From positions 1 through 55,664 of IMG/VR virus record IMGVR_UViG_3300019999_000002: 55,664 nucleotides of DNA; one strand, given 5' to 3'. The stretch is from a virus. The notes under the pieces are model-generated. The model was given only the letters and a program-made list of their open reading frames with translations. It did no database searches and had not been told where the DNA came from. The translations under genes were made by a program, and so were the position numbers. Below, one piece after another: positions 22,322 to 29,713 of this stretch (position 1 is its first letter; the number at the start of each line of letters is the position of its first letter).

Positions 22322-23050
22322 TTAGACATCAATCGCAGTTGGATAACGACCGGCCCTGACCCCGGCCTTGACGATCGGCGTGGCTATAACCCCTTTTGGC
22401 GTGACGCCCATTTTAAGCAGGTTCTTAATCTCGCCCATCAAAGGTTCAAGCTTCACACAATTGGAATGGCACCGATAGAGCAGGTGAACATCTTGGACGA
22501 CCACATCCCAGTCGTTCGTGATCCTCTGGCCTTCGGCTCGGACCGGCTCGGGCGGTGGCGCAACCGCAGCAGCAATGGCGCTGAAATGTTCCGCAACCTC
22601 ATCGAGCTGTTCGTGGGTTTGGGCCTGGGCCATTGCTGTGGCCCTGTCCCGTTCTATTTGTAGCAATTCCTGATTGCGAGCCTGTTCGGCAGCGCGGACC
22701 TTGGCTTGCTCCAAAGCAGCAAAATCCCCAGTCATCTGCGACACCCTCGTTATCGCGGTCTTGAGATGCTCGATGAATATCTTAGCTGCCTCATCAATTT
22801 TCCGACCGTACTCCAGCACGGGCTCCTTGCAAGCCTTGCGCGATTTCTCGGTTAGGCTGATAGCCGTCTGGAGCGCGGTCTGTGCCTGGACCGCAATTTG
22901 GTTTTCCTCTGGCGTGGTCACTTGTTCGACAGCATCGGCCAGGGCCAATGCGTCGGCCTTCATGGTCTTGGCCTCGGCTGTGAATGTGATGGTTAACTTG
23001 GTGTCGTTGCGCACCATCAAAGTTTTATCCTTCAATTTCTCGATATTCAT
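22322..23050 (-). CDS. Coiled-coil protein, recombination-accessory type
   Basis: 242 aa. Long helices through residues 25-155 (EKSRKACKEPVLEYGRKIDE; LEQAKVRAAEQARNQELL), then a C-terminal globular segment with DWDVVVQDVHLLYR. This architecture is common next to single-strand annealing and SSB genes in phages, where a DUF1351-like or 'host nuclease inhibitor' role is often proposed but unproven. It overlaps the 123-aa gene upstream. Confidence 0.75.
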   Translation of the reverse strand: MNIEKLKDKTLMVRNDTKLTITFTAEAKTMKADALALADAVEQVTTPEENQIAVQAQTALQTAISLTEKSRKACKEPVLEYGRKIDEAAKIFIEHLKTAITRVSQMTGDFAALEQAKVRAAEQARNQELLQIERDRATAMAQAQTHEQLDEVAEHFSAIAAAVAPPPEPVRAEGQRITNDWDVVVQDVHLLYRCHSNCVKLEPLMGEIKNLLKMGVTPKGVIATPIVKAGVRAGRYPTAIDV

Positions 23051-23418
23051 GCGTGTTCGGGTTCTAACTGTCCTTTTATGTCATCTATCATCCGGTTCAT
23101 TTGTTCCACGTAGAACAAATCAAACCCCTTGCCGTCCATTTTCTTCGCCTCAGTCTGTTGTTTCCACCACACGAACAGAACCGCTCTGAGACGAACCGAA
23201 GGGGTCTTAGCATCTAAATCACCCTTAACCTCAATCAAAGCCTCAGCCGGGGTGTCAGTAGGCTGAATCAGGAGCCTTACATTGAGGTTGTGAAGCTCAA
23301 TTAAGGCAACCTTCTCGGCTGCGCTGAGTTCCGGGGTTACTCCCCGGAACCCAAGCGAGCCATCTGCCCGACTGGAAAATCCAGTCAGGATTGCGCTGGT
23401 AGTGAGAGCTTTTGGCAC
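23047..23418 (-). CDS. Conserved phage protein near recombination genes
   Basis: 123 aa. ILTGFSSRADGSLGFRGVTPELS, then VKGDLDAKTPSVRLRAVLFVWW and FYVEQMNRMIDDIKGQLEPE. I recognise this combination from phage early regions, often beside ssb-like and coiled-coil genes as here. No established function. Lies 3 bases downstream of the SSB-like gene. Confidence 0.85.
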   Translation of the reverse strand: MPKALTTSAILTGFSSRADGSLGFRGVTPELSAAEKVALIELHNLNVRLLIQPTDTPAEALIEVKGDLDAKTPSVRLRAVLFVWWKQQTEAKKMDGKGFDLFYVEQMNRMIDDIKGQLEPEHA

Positions 23419-23421
23419 AGG

Positions 23422-23877
23422 TCAGAATGGAACATCGTCTTCTTCCAGTGGCGCATCAAAAGCCGTGTCCACAACTTGCACCGGCGCTGGCGCTGGCGCA
23501 GGCTTCGGCTGAACTGGCGCAAGGCCACGCGCTGCTTGCGGGCTTGCCGCAGCCCTGCCTCTTGGTGCCCGCACCCTGATACCGCCCACGAGTTTCCCGC
23601 CAAAGCTCACACTCGGATCGTCGTATAGCACAATCTTTGCCCCGGTCCAATTGTCAGTTTCCTCTGACTTCACTATCTGGGCTATTAACTGGCCATTGGT
23701 GGAATTGAGCACCATCGGCTTTTCATATTCCGCGAAGGACAGGCACCAGCGTAATTCTTCCGGTGCGCCTTGCTTGGCCACGTTTTCCTGATGCACTTCC
23801 TTGATCGTTACCAACACACCGGCACCGACATCGGCCCTGGTCAAGAAGTTGGATTGTTTGAGTCCTGATATGTTCAT
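23422..23877 (-). CDS. SSB-like protein with acidic C-terminal tip
   Basis: 151 aa. The first 100 residues are beta-rich with WTGAKIVLYDDPSVSFGGKL and GGIRVRAPRG, shared with phage single-strand-binding-like proteins. A Pro/Ala/Gln linker follows, and the chain ends PLEEDDVPF, the acidic-plus-Phe tip by which bacterial SSBs dock partner enzymes. It probably binds ssDNA during replication or recombination. The OB fold is inferred. Confidence 0.75.
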   Translation of the reverse strand: MNISGLKQSNFLTRADVGAGVLVTIKEVHQENVAKQGAPEELRWCLSFAEYEKPMVLNSTNGQLIAQIVKSEETDNWTGAKIVLYDDPSVSFGGKLVGGIRVRAPRGRAAASPQAARGLAPVQPKPAPAPAPVQVVDTAFDAPLEEDDVPF

Positions 23878-23880
23878 GTT

Positions 23881-24156
23881 TTAGCTTTCTGTTACTGGTT
23901 TTTGGTTGATTTCTTTTCGTTGGTTTTGTTTTGCTGCGGTGGAAGATTGCTCGGACAGCCTGAGTATTTTCTCGGCGAGCCATTGCAATTCACGACCCAG
24001 CTTGTCGTATCGAGCGCGAAGCACGGCGAGACGACCACGGGGATGGTGGTGACGACAGAAACCGTCACAGACTGGTGGGTTCCAGCATCGGATCGGTCTT
24101 TCAGCGGTTGACCATTTAGTGAAGCCTTTGCATTCCGCATGTTTGGAATAGTTCAT
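23881..24156 (-). CDS. Hypothetical Cys/His-rich protein
   Basis: 91 aa. CKGFTKW...RCWNPPVCDGFCRHHHPRG carries several possible zinc ligands; a helix follows (LRARYDKLGRELQWLAEKIL). It lies 3 bases from each neighbour. Not recognised. Confidence 0.65.
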   Translation of the reverse strand: MNYSKHAECKGFTKWSTAERPIRCWNPPVCDGFCRHHHPRGRLAVLRARYDKLGRELQWLAEKILRLSEQSSTAAKQNQRKEINQKPVTES

Positions 24157-24158
24157 TT

Positions 24159-24641
24159 TTATTTGACTTCCTCAGCGGCCCGCGCCTCGATGAAAGCCAT
24201 CGCGGCCTCGTTACTTGCGGTGAAATTCGGCAGAGGCGCATCCGGCCTGCTCGCTCGAAGAATCAATTCGGCGGCGAGGCGTGTATCGAATTTCTTTTCC
24301 AACTCTTTACCTCCCGGAGTCAGAAACACCGTCCAGCCGCCTACGCAATGAGTCGTTTCGCAGGTGTGCCATGTTCCCATTTCCAGACCACCACGGAGAA
24401 CGGACTCAAGGATTTTTGTGTAAGGTGTTTTTAATAGAGGGACATCGGCCATGAGGTCAGAAGGCGTCCAGCCTGCGGCCATGAGGTCAGAAGGCGTCCA
24501 GCCTGCGGCTATGAGGGCAGAAAGCGTCCAGCCTGCGGCCTTGAGGGCAGAAAGCGTCCAGCCTGCGGCTATGAGGGCAGAAGGCGTGAGCCAGCGAATG
24601 TCAGTCCCTTGAATTTCCAGAATTTGCTTTGGTGTTGTCAT
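24159..24641 (-). CDS. Repeat protein with CVGGW domain
   Basis: 160 aa from the ATG at 24641. An upstream TTG start would run through structured DNA. Residues 15-65 are tandem decapeptides (LxAAGWTxSD/A) coded by 30-bp DNA repeats. The C-terminal domain (GTWHTCETTHCVGGWTVFL... AAELILRAS... AAMAFIEARA) matches a family found in many bacteria and phages ('CGTxHCRAGW...'). The DNA repeat can change copy number and so change the length of the N-terminal spacer. Confidence 0.75.
   Translation of the reverse strand: MTTPKQILEIQGTDIRWLTPSALIAAGWTLSALKAAGWTLSALIAAGWTPSDLMAAGWTPSDLMADVPLLKTPYTKILESVLRGGLEMGTWHTCETTHCVGGWTVFLTPGGKELEKKFDTRLAAELILRASRPDAPLPNFTASNEAAMAFIEARAAEEVK
24451..24587 (-). repeat. 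30-bp tandem repeat, 4.6 copies
   Basis: Units begin at 24451, 24481, 24511, 24541 and 24571 (the last partial). Each reads ATGAGGKCAGAARGCGTCCA then GCCTGCGGCY, with few substitutions, and each codes one decapeptide on the minus strand. There are no spacers, so it is not a CRISPR. Confidence 0.9.
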
Positions 24642-24677
24642 TTCGCCGAAACCATGACAGAGGAGCAAAACTCTTAC

Positions 24678-24742
24678 AACCCGGGGCGAACCCGCGTTGT
24701 AGCCCCGGTGTTTCCCCGGGACTGTTTCTGTCACGACAGAAA
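24678..24742. promoter_or_regulatory. Structured control element upstream of early array
   Basis: aacccggggcgaacccgcgt (24678-24697) repeats 8847-8866 exactly. CCCGGGG (24680-24686) pairs with CCCCGGG (24714-24720). A separate palindrome, TTTCTGTCACGACAGAAA, fills 24725-24742. Both occurrences of the 20-mer sit beside the first gene of a transcription unit, so this is probably a promoter or operator region. Confidence 0.5.
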
Positions 24743-24745
24743 TGG

Positions 24746-25429
24746 TCAATCCGGCTTCTGCATCTCAAGATTGCTCCACTTCGACCATCGTAGCACATAA
24801 GGAGGCTGAATCAGGTTCAGCGTCGGCACGGTATGGATCGCCTTCCAGCTTTTGAGATCGGGCGATTGCTGGAAAGCGTAGCTGTCGGGATCGCGTTTGA
24901 TCCGGTAGAACGATGGTGAAGTCGGGTTAGTCACAATCCAGTTGGTTGACCATGCCGTACTCGAGGGGCTGCTAATCCCGAGCGCGAGGTAATTCGTCTG
25001 GGGCACGGGCCAGAATAGCCCTGGCGATGCTTGCAGGCTGTTAAGACCATTCGTCCCTACCTGAGTGACGCAGAACTCGTAGCGCACACCCGGCCAGAGG
25101 TTTGAGACGGTAAGCCAGTTGTTTGTGGTGAAGCGTGCAGGCGGGCCGACGTTCCCATTGGCCCCCATCCAAAGGTTGTAACCGGCTATCCCCGGCGCGG
25201 CATCCCATTGGACGGTGATGTGGAAGCTGCTGGGCAGCCTTGGGGCGGGCGCAGGAGGAGTCGGAAGCACAAACATAGCCCTGGGCGCTAAACGCTTCAC
25301 CGGGGCAGGCTGGGCTACAATGGCCTTACGCGCCAGAGGCTTGCCTGAGATGCTGGCCGCGTGTTTAGGTGAGCGAATAGGCGAGGCGGCGACTGTCAGG
25401 ATGAGGGAGGCGAGGAGGAAGGCTTTCAC
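24746..25429 (-). CDS. Secreted fibronectin type III protein
   Basis: 227 aa from GTG 25429. Signal peptide KAFLLASLILTVAASP, then a Lys/Pro-rich linker. One Fn3 domain at about residues 72-150 (SFHITVQWDAAPGIAGYNLW; PGVRYEFCVTQVGTNG). A second beta domain ends with TNWIVTNPTSPSFYRIKRDP. That ending strongly resembles secreted proteins of Verrucomicrobiota. A phage protein exported by the host could coat the cell or take part in exclusion; it may also be a captured host gene. Confidence 0.75.
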   Translation of the reverse strand: MKAFLLASLILTVAASPIRSPKHAASISGKPLARKAIVAQPAPVKRLAPRAMFVLPTPPAPAPRLPSSFHITVQWDAAPGIAGYNLWMGANGNVGPPARFTTNNWLTVSNLWPGVRYEFCVTQVGTNGLNSLQASPGLFWPVPQTNYLALGISSPSSTAWSTNWIVTNPTSPSFYRIKRDPDSYAFQQSPDLKSWKAIHTVPTLNLIQPPYVLRWSKWSNLEMQKPD

Positions 25430-25431
25430 CG

Positions 25432-25566
25432 TCAGCCGTTTGGATACTTGCGGTTCTCTCGAATGTGCCGTTGCCTCGCTCGCTCGTTCTGCCAGCAAAT
25501 ATATCGCAGAATCTTGAGCGCTTCCTTGAGGCTCTTTTCAGTGGCGAGCTTGGGTTTGCGCTTCAT
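25432..25566 (-). CDS. Small basic helical protein
   Basis: 44 aa: MKRKPKLATEKSLKEALKIL then NERARQRHIRENRKYPNG. Its start overlaps the upstream stop (ATGA), and it ends 2 bases before the Fn3 gene GTG. Not recognised. Confidence 0.6.
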   Translation of the reverse strand: MKRKPKLATEKSLKEALKILRYICWQNERARQRHIRENRKYPNG

Positions 25567-26411
25567 CGCGTCGAAACCATCCATTGACTGCGGGGAGTTC
25601 TGCGGCGGTCGCGACGGGAACCGATTGGAGCACGCGCTTTTCTAGCAGTCGCCGGAGATTTATCTGCCGTCAATTGCTGCCAACCCGCCCCACTTTTGAT
25701 CTGGTAGTAACCGATATAACCCCCAGGCAATAACTGGAACGGCGCAGTCACTTTGTTCTGCTGGTCAAATCGCGTGCCGCTCTTTCGGAACCCCTCAAAC
25801 CAGCTTGGAAAAACGAAGTCACTTACCAGCACTCCGTCAATGAGGTAGCCAAGAGAATCTGCCTCGACCGCATCTCCGACTTCGTACGCCCATAGCTGCC
25901 CGATGTCCTCGCGAAAGCACGTCAGGTTAATGTCGGGATCGGCTAGAATTTCGAGCAGTTCGTGGCTCGCTGTCACGGTCCAACTTGTGCCAGCTTCGAT
26001 GTCAGACTTCGCAAATATCTTTCCAATGGGCAATCCATCGGCGGTGATGTCGTGATAGCCAAGGGCGTCAGCTTGATCGGAATTGTCCAGAATCACAAGC
26101 TGCCAAGCACCAGTGGTTGGCTGAGGGCCTAATCCAGACCCGGCACTGCCATCTCCTTTCGGAACAAAGAAAAGTGTCGCATCAATTCCCCACGCGGCGG
26201 CGAAGTCCCGGCTTACTTGGATTTGCAGCGCTGCGACTGCCTTTCGTGCTTCGTCATCCGTGACGACCGTAGAAGCGTTGATGATAGCGATTGTCGGCCC
26301 GCTGTGCCGGTTCTCCAACTCGACAATTTTCGCGCCCGCCGCCGCCTCAATCCGCACTGTGTCGTCAATTTCGGTTTTGAGATCGGCCAGGGCTGTGTCG
26401 AGCGGGTTCAT
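25563..26411 (-). CDS. Putative zincin-like metallopeptidase
   Basis: 282 aa from the ATG at 26411 (ATGA overlap). Residues 1-35 are coiled-coil-like. VTASHELLEILADPD at 146-160 carries an HE..E pattern (H150, E151, E154) on a predicted helix, and a conserved-looking WAYEVGDAVEADSLGY follows. I recall bacterial proteins with 'SHExLExLxDP' segments of unknown function. A true HExxH is missing, so peptidase activity is uncertain. No other endolysin candidate was found nearby, but a lytic role is speculation. Confidence 0.6.
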   Translation of the reverse strand: MNPLDTALADLKTEIDDTVRIEAAAGAKIVELENRHSGPTIAIINASTVVTDDEARKAVAALQIQVSRDFAAAWGIDATLFFVPKGDGSAGSGLGPQPTTGAWQLVILDNSDQADALGYHDITADGLPIGKIFAKSDIEAGTSWTVTASHELLEILADPDINLTCFREDIGQLWAYEVGDAVEADSLGYLIDGVLVSDFVFPSWFEGFRKSGTRFDQQNKVTAPFQLLPGGYIGYYQIKSGAGWQQLTADKSPATARKARAPIGSRRDRRRTPRSQWMVSTR

Positions 26412-26596
26412 GGTTTGGTTTCTTCTATGCCGCAACGAGAGCAGCGCCTATTGAATTTCGAGTTTACCCAGATATGTCTGATCTTGCAAAAGTGTTTTAG
26501 CCACGGTGCCTTTTGTGGATGCTGCATTTCTCCAAGTGAGTTTGCAATAAACTCTCTCGCTGCAAAGTTTTTACGGGAACGATATGGTGCGTTCAC
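26408..26596 (-). CDS. Small basic protein with CxxC
   Basis: 62 aa from GTG 26596. NRRCSRCGIEE near the end and an additional Cys/His pair (LKHFCKIRH) suggest a zinc site. It overlaps the upstream gene's end by 26 bases and the peptidase-like gene by four. Confidence 0.6.
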   Translation of the reverse strand: MNAPYRSRKNFAAREFIANSLGEMQHPQKAPWLKHFCKIRHIWVNSKFNRRCSRCGIEETKP

Positions 26597-26750
26597 TCTT
26601 TGTGCCTCGATGGCCCGGGCGAACCGATTTGCATGTTGGGCAGCGTCGGCGCTCAGGTGGTTGCAGTTTTATATGCGTCATTTTTCCTGCCTTGTCGCGC
26701 TTCACGCAGGCGCATGGCCAGTAACCCTCTCTTAGAGCCTTCTCACTCAT
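26571..26750 (-). CDS. Small zinc-binding protein
   Basis: 59 aa, MSEKALREGYWPCACVKRDK ... RCPTCKSVRPGHRG. Two CxC/CxxC halves point to a zinc ribbon. The ATG overlaps the upstream lipoprotein stop (ATGA). Confidence 0.65.
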   Translation of the reverse strand: MSEKALREGYWPCACVKRDKAGKMTHIKLQPPERRRCPTCKSVRPGHRGTKSERTISFP

Positions 26751-27145
26751 GGCGCGTTGGTCGAAGCTGGTTTGAGTTTCACAGTGGGGTCGAACAGGCG
26801 GGGGAATCGCGGCGGTGGTGGAGAACCCGTCCAGCCGGTCGTAAGACTCTCCGTAATTTTTGTAGAGGGGGACAAGGACAGGGAATTATCCAAATGGAAA
26901 TCGTCATTTATCGCCGCCGTGCTCACGTTCCCTTGGGCGTTTGTGCAATAAGGAATCAATTCGGTCGTCTCCGAGAGCCATCCAAACCACATTTCAGCCA
27001 TGCTTCCGCCAGCCTGATTCGGAACATGCACCCGGAAACCAACGCCGCGAGAATGATGGATCAGGCCGTAGCCGGTGTTTGGAGCTTTCAATTCATGGAT
27101 GATTCCGGCGCAACCGCAGAGCGGGAGGAGAAGTAACGAGAGCAT
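26747..27145 (-). CDS. Small lipoprotein
   Basis: 132 aa from the ATG at 27145; GTG 27151 is also possible. Lipobox MLSLLLLPLCGC predicts cleavage before Cys12, so the mature protein would be lipid-anchored. The mature part is polar with GVGFRVHVPNQAGGSMAEMW. The candidate promoter at 27161-27187 would give a very short or absent leader. Phage lipoproteins often act in superinfection exclusion or lysis. Confidence 0.75.
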   Translation of the reverse strand: MLSLLLLPLCGCAGIIHELKAPNTGYGLIHHSRGVGFRVHVPNQAGGSMAEMWFGWLSETTELIPYCTNAQGNVSTAAINDDFHLDNSLSLSPSTKITESLTTGWTGSPPPPRFPRLFDPTVKLKPASTNAP

Positions 27146-27160
27146 CTTCACATTCGATTT

Positions 27161-27187
27161 ACTATACCCGTAGAAGTCTGTTGACAA
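27161..27187 (-). promoter_or_regulatory. Candidate leftward promoter of lipoprotein gene
   Basis: On the minus strand, TTGTCA (27187-27182) and TATAGT (27166-27161) are each one base from consensus, with a short 15-base spacer. The -35 box shares the TTGACAA block with the rightward promoter. Confidence 0.45.
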
Positions 27188-27208
27188 CATAAATATTCAC
27201 CTCATAAT
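27181..27208 (+). promoter_or_regulatory. Candidate rightward promoter of HNH gene
   Basis: TTGACA at 27181-27186 is a perfect -35 box. CATAAT at 27203-27208 is a near-consensus -10, with 16 bases between. Transcription would start near 27215, about 110 bases before the HNH start. Confidence 0.5.
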
Positions 27209-27324
27209 CGGGACGTGAAGATTGCCGGAAATTCCAAAACTGCTAGTGGCAACGAATGGTTCACTCCATCGGCTATCTTCACAAATGGTGTCACTGGCAG
27301 TTTTGGAGCTTCAAAGGGATCGTC

Positions 27325-27978
27325 ATGCTTCAAAAAGGTTGTGTGTGCTCGCGCACATTCGTTGATTTGATAGGGAAAATATTTGGCCGGCTCACTGTAA
27401 TATCCTACTTGGGGAAAAACAAAAAGGCGCAGAGGGAGTGGGTTTGCCAGTGTGTCTGTGGGCAGAAGCTAACACTCACTACCGCTTCTATTTTTGCAGG
27501 ACATACAAATTCCTGCGGCTGCTTACAAAAAGAGCTTCTAATCGCCAGAAGGCGCATTCACGGAGAATCCAGATCCAAAGAATTTAGGATTTGGAGCCGC
27601 ATGAAAGGACGGTGCGAATCTCCGGCATATCATCACTTCAAAGACTATGGCGGTCGTGGAATAACAGTTTGTGAAAGGTGGCAGCGTTTCCAGAACTTCC
27701 TTGATGATATGGGAAGATGCCCTCCAAAAATGAGCATCGAGCGCAAGGACGTGAATGGGAATTATGAGCCGAGTAATTGCAAATGGGCAACAGCAATAGA
27801 ACAAGCGAACAACCGAAGGAACTCGCTCATTTTAACATTTAACGGCAAGACTCAGACCGTCTCTCAATGGAGCAGAGAACTCGGATTTATAGCGGGCACA
27901 ATCGGAAGGCGACTTGCTCGCGGATGGGCTGCTGGAAAAGCATTAAGCACACCACTCAAACCATCTCGCTGGCATTAA
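27325..27978 (+). CDS. HNH homing-type endonuclease
   Basis: 217 aa from the ATG at 27325, which follows AAAGGGA by 6 bases. An upstream ATG at 27256 would add a poorly typed 23 residues. IGKIFGRLTVISYLG, a CVCG/SCGCLQ zinc pair, YGGRGITVCERW, SIERKDVNGNYEPSNCKWAT and EQANNRR are the standard sequence of a phage homing endonuclease family. The C-terminal KTQTVSQWSRELGFIAGTI is an AP2/NUMOD-like DNA-binding tail. It is antisense to the flanking leftward genes and has its own promoter. Confidence 0.9.
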   Translation: MLQKGCVCSRTFVDLIGKIFGRLTVISYLGKNKKAQREWVCQCVCGQKLTLTTASIFAGHTNSCGCLQKELLIARRRIHGESRSKEFRIWSRMKGRCESPAYHHFKDYGGRGITVCERWQRFQNFLDDMGRCPPKMSIERKDVNGNYEPSNCKWATAIEQANNRRNSLILTFNGKTQTVSQWSRELGFIAGTIGRRLARGWAAGKALSTPLKPSRWH

Positions 27979-28148
27979 ACAGCAAGAGCGGGAGAAGTTT
28001 CATTCAAAGAATCGAGAAAATAATCCACCGGGACGTTTTGATGAGAACTTACAACAATGGGCGCATTGCCATCCAATTACTTTTCCATCACGAGTGCGCC
28101 AGCATTCCCAAGTGTGGCCCGCGGAGGCGCAGAGAATTTGAAGGAATT
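27979..28148. other. Gap between convergent genes
   Basis: 170 bases between the HNH gene and the leftward lipoprotein gene end. I see no gene or strong hairpin. Confidence 0.4.
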
Positions 28149-28610
28149 TCACTGGACGTGCGGACTTAACGTCTTTGGATTTCTCTCCGCCCGTCGTGCG
28201 GCAGTCGGAGTCGAGAAGGCAAGTCCCTGAGTCAGACCGTCACACAATCCGCCAGCGTAGTTCTGCATCGTGGCGGAGTTGGTTCCAAACTGACTGACGA
28301 CCGCTGCGTAGATTCCGAGGGCACCATTGACAATAATCACGGCCTCGGGGGTCTTGAGATTCGCGGCCCCAGAGGCTTCAATGGCGGCGACAATCATCGC
28401 TGGCGACGGATTAGTCCCGGCAGCTTCGGCGCAGACAATGGGTGTCACGGCTTCGAGATATGGCCTGGCGGTTGGCGCTTTCAGCACGCCCAACTCAACA
28501 CCTGTGGCGACGGCTTGGGTTTCTATAATTCGCTGAGTGGCGGGTGTGATGTTTTTGCAGCCAGTGAAGGCGAGAACTACAGCGGCGAATAGACAGTAGA
28601 TAATTTTCAT
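28149..28610 (-). CDS. Lipoprotein
   Basis: 153 aa. MKIIYCLFAAVVLAFTGC is a lipoprotein signal with lipobox AFTGC. The mature domain is Ala/Val/Thr-rich and helical (IIETQAVATGVELGVL). It is the second of three clear lipoproteins in this 4-kb segment. Function unknown; superinfection immunity or an outer-spanin role are possibilities. Confidence 0.8.
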   Translation of the reverse strand: MKIIYCLFAAVVLAFTGCKNITPATQRIIETQAVATGVELGVLKAPTARPYLEAVTPIVCAEAAGTNPSPAMIVAAIEASGAANLKTPEAVIIVNGALGIYAAVVSQFGTNSATMQNYAGGLCDGLTQGLAFSTPTAARRAERNPKTLSPHVQ

Positions 28611-28622
28611 ATTGGTGTTGTT

Positions 28623-28763
28623 TTACTCCTTCGGCAAAAACCTTTCAACCCATTTCATTCGAGTGGCACGAGGCAGGGCTGAGAACGGAATCAGCCGATT
28701 GGTTTCCTCGTAAGCCGCCTTGGCGAACGGATAAGTCTGATAGACTTTAAGCCAGTGTCTCAT
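28623..28763 (-). CDS. Small basic protein
   Basis: 46 aa: MRHWLKVYQTYPFAKAAYEE ... RMKWVERFLPKE. It overlaps the end of the 63-aa gene by 17 bases. Confidence 0.6.
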   Translation of the reverse strand: MRHWLKVYQTYPFAKAAYEETNRLIPFSALPRATRMKWVERFLPKE

Positions 28764-28938
28764 TCATCTTCCTTTCGATTTGCTCTTTGGCCACGTCAAT
28801 ATACTCCGCATCGCTGTCGATTACCGCGTTTAGCCAACGCTCCATGTCCTCGACTGTCCATTCTCCCTTTCGGACTAATTTTGTAGCGCACAGACAGTTC
28901 CTGGCCATCGGAGTAACACCCGAGTCAAAGTCGTTCAT
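28747..28938 (-). CDS. Small hypothetical protein
   Basis: 63 aa. RNCLCATKLVRKGEWTVEDM, then EYIDVAKEQIERKMNE, a charged helix. It begins 3 bases after the upstream stop. Confidence 0.65.
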   Translation of the reverse strand: MNDFDSGVTPMARNCLCATKLVRKGEWTVEDMERWLNAVIDSDAEYIDVAKEQIERKMNETLA

Positions 28939-28941
28939 GGG

Positions 28942-29187
28942 TTACGTTTTGCTTTTCCATCGTGCAGCCCGCCAACACGGCTGATGGATGATGCCGTGAA
29001 GTTTGAGCGTGTTCACCGCCCGCATAAGAATCGGAAGCGGGTTTGGGTTCAGACAGCGAGGGAAAATCAGATTGAGGAAGCGTTGAAAGGTTCTGCTGTT
29101 TTCCGCTCGAAGCACGCAAAGGTCATAATCAAGGAAGAAACGATAGGTTGTTGAACCGAAAAACATACGAATTGGTGATATGGCCAT
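28942..29187 (-). CDS. Hypothetical basic aromatic protein
   Basis: 81 aa from the ATG at 29187. Rich in Phe, Arg and Asn (RMFFGSTTYRFFLDYDLCV). Its first 59 bases overlap the end of the upstream gene in another frame, so the start could be further in. Confidence 0.45.
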   Translation of the reverse strand: MAISPIRMFFGSTTYRFFLDYDLCVLRAENSRTFQRFLNLIFPRCLNPNPLPILMRAVNTLKLHGIIHQPCWRAARWKSKT

Positions 29188-29368
29188 AAATATCCACTTT
29201 CTTCGGCTCTTTGGTATCAGGCTCCGGCAGCAAGTCAATCCCCACGACGAAAGAGATCATGCAGGGTTCGGAGCAAACGAAGCGCCCGCGAGAGTGAGTG
29301 CTTATCCATCGCGGCTTTGGTTTGGTTGAGAGGCAGAGGCAGCATGTGGGTTTTAGCGGGCGGGTCAT
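29129..29368 (-). CDS. Zinc-ribbon hypothetical protein
   Basis: 79 aa from the ATG at 29368 (ATGA overlap). CCLCLSTKPKPRW...RFVCSEPC forms a plausible four-Cys site. The C-terminal third overlaps the next gene. Confidence 0.6.
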   Translation of the reverse strand: MTRPLKPTCCLCLSTKPKPRWISTHSRGRFVCSEPCMISFVVGIDLLPEPDTKEPKKVDIYGHITNSYVFRFNNLSFLP

Positions 29369-29496
29369 TTCACCTTGCGCCTGGTCCACCGCTGTTTGAA
29401 TTCGTCATAGACCGCGCCGCACTTTCCGCAGACCAAGCCGACGCCGTTCGTCATCATAAAATGACGGTGCGGGCAGGAGGGCTTGCGCTTCTTCAC
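29365..29496 (-). CDS. Small zinc-ribbon protein
   Basis: 43 aa from GTG 29496 (GTGA overlap). SCPHRH...VCGKCGAVYDEF carries CxxH and CxxC pairs. Ends basic. Confidence 0.6.
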   Translation of the reverse strand: MKKRKPSCPHRHFMMTNGVGLVCGKCGAVYDEFKQRWTRRKVK

Positions 29497-29654
29497 CGAT
29501 GAATCGCCGCGCCGAACACAGCCCAGCCAAGCAGCGCCAGCAATATCCACACGAGCAGAGCGGGGCTGTTCTGTTTATTCAACGGCCACGCGGACCAGAG
29601 ATTGAATAAGAGGGAGAGAATCATTATCACCCAAAATAACATCGCTAACGTCAT
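29493..29654 (-). CDS. Two-span membrane protein
   Basis: 53 aa from the ATG at 29654, preceded by AAAGGAA. Two hydrophobic segments (LAMLFWVIMILSLLF and ALLVWILLALLGWAVF) with a polar turn (NKQNSP). Size and topology fit a small holin-like protein, but the gene at 30838 is another candidate. Confidence 0.65.
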   Translation of the reverse strand: MTLAMLFWVIMILSLLFNLWSAWPLNKQNSPALLVWILLALLGWAVFGAAIHR

Positions 29655-29713
29655 AGATTTCCTTTCGTTGTTGGCCCGAGCGAGGGCCGAAGCCCCCGCC
29701 CAAGCCAAGTGCA

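Noticed and set aside
24451-24587. CRISPR-like array of 30-bp units
   Set aside because: Units are contiguous with no spacers and keep the reading frame of a protein gene.
27215-27364. Short + strand frame with NEWFTPSAIF, like the start of some adenine methylases
   Set aside because: Only about 50 codons, ends without any other methylase motif, and overlaps the HNH start. Probably chance, or a small remnant.
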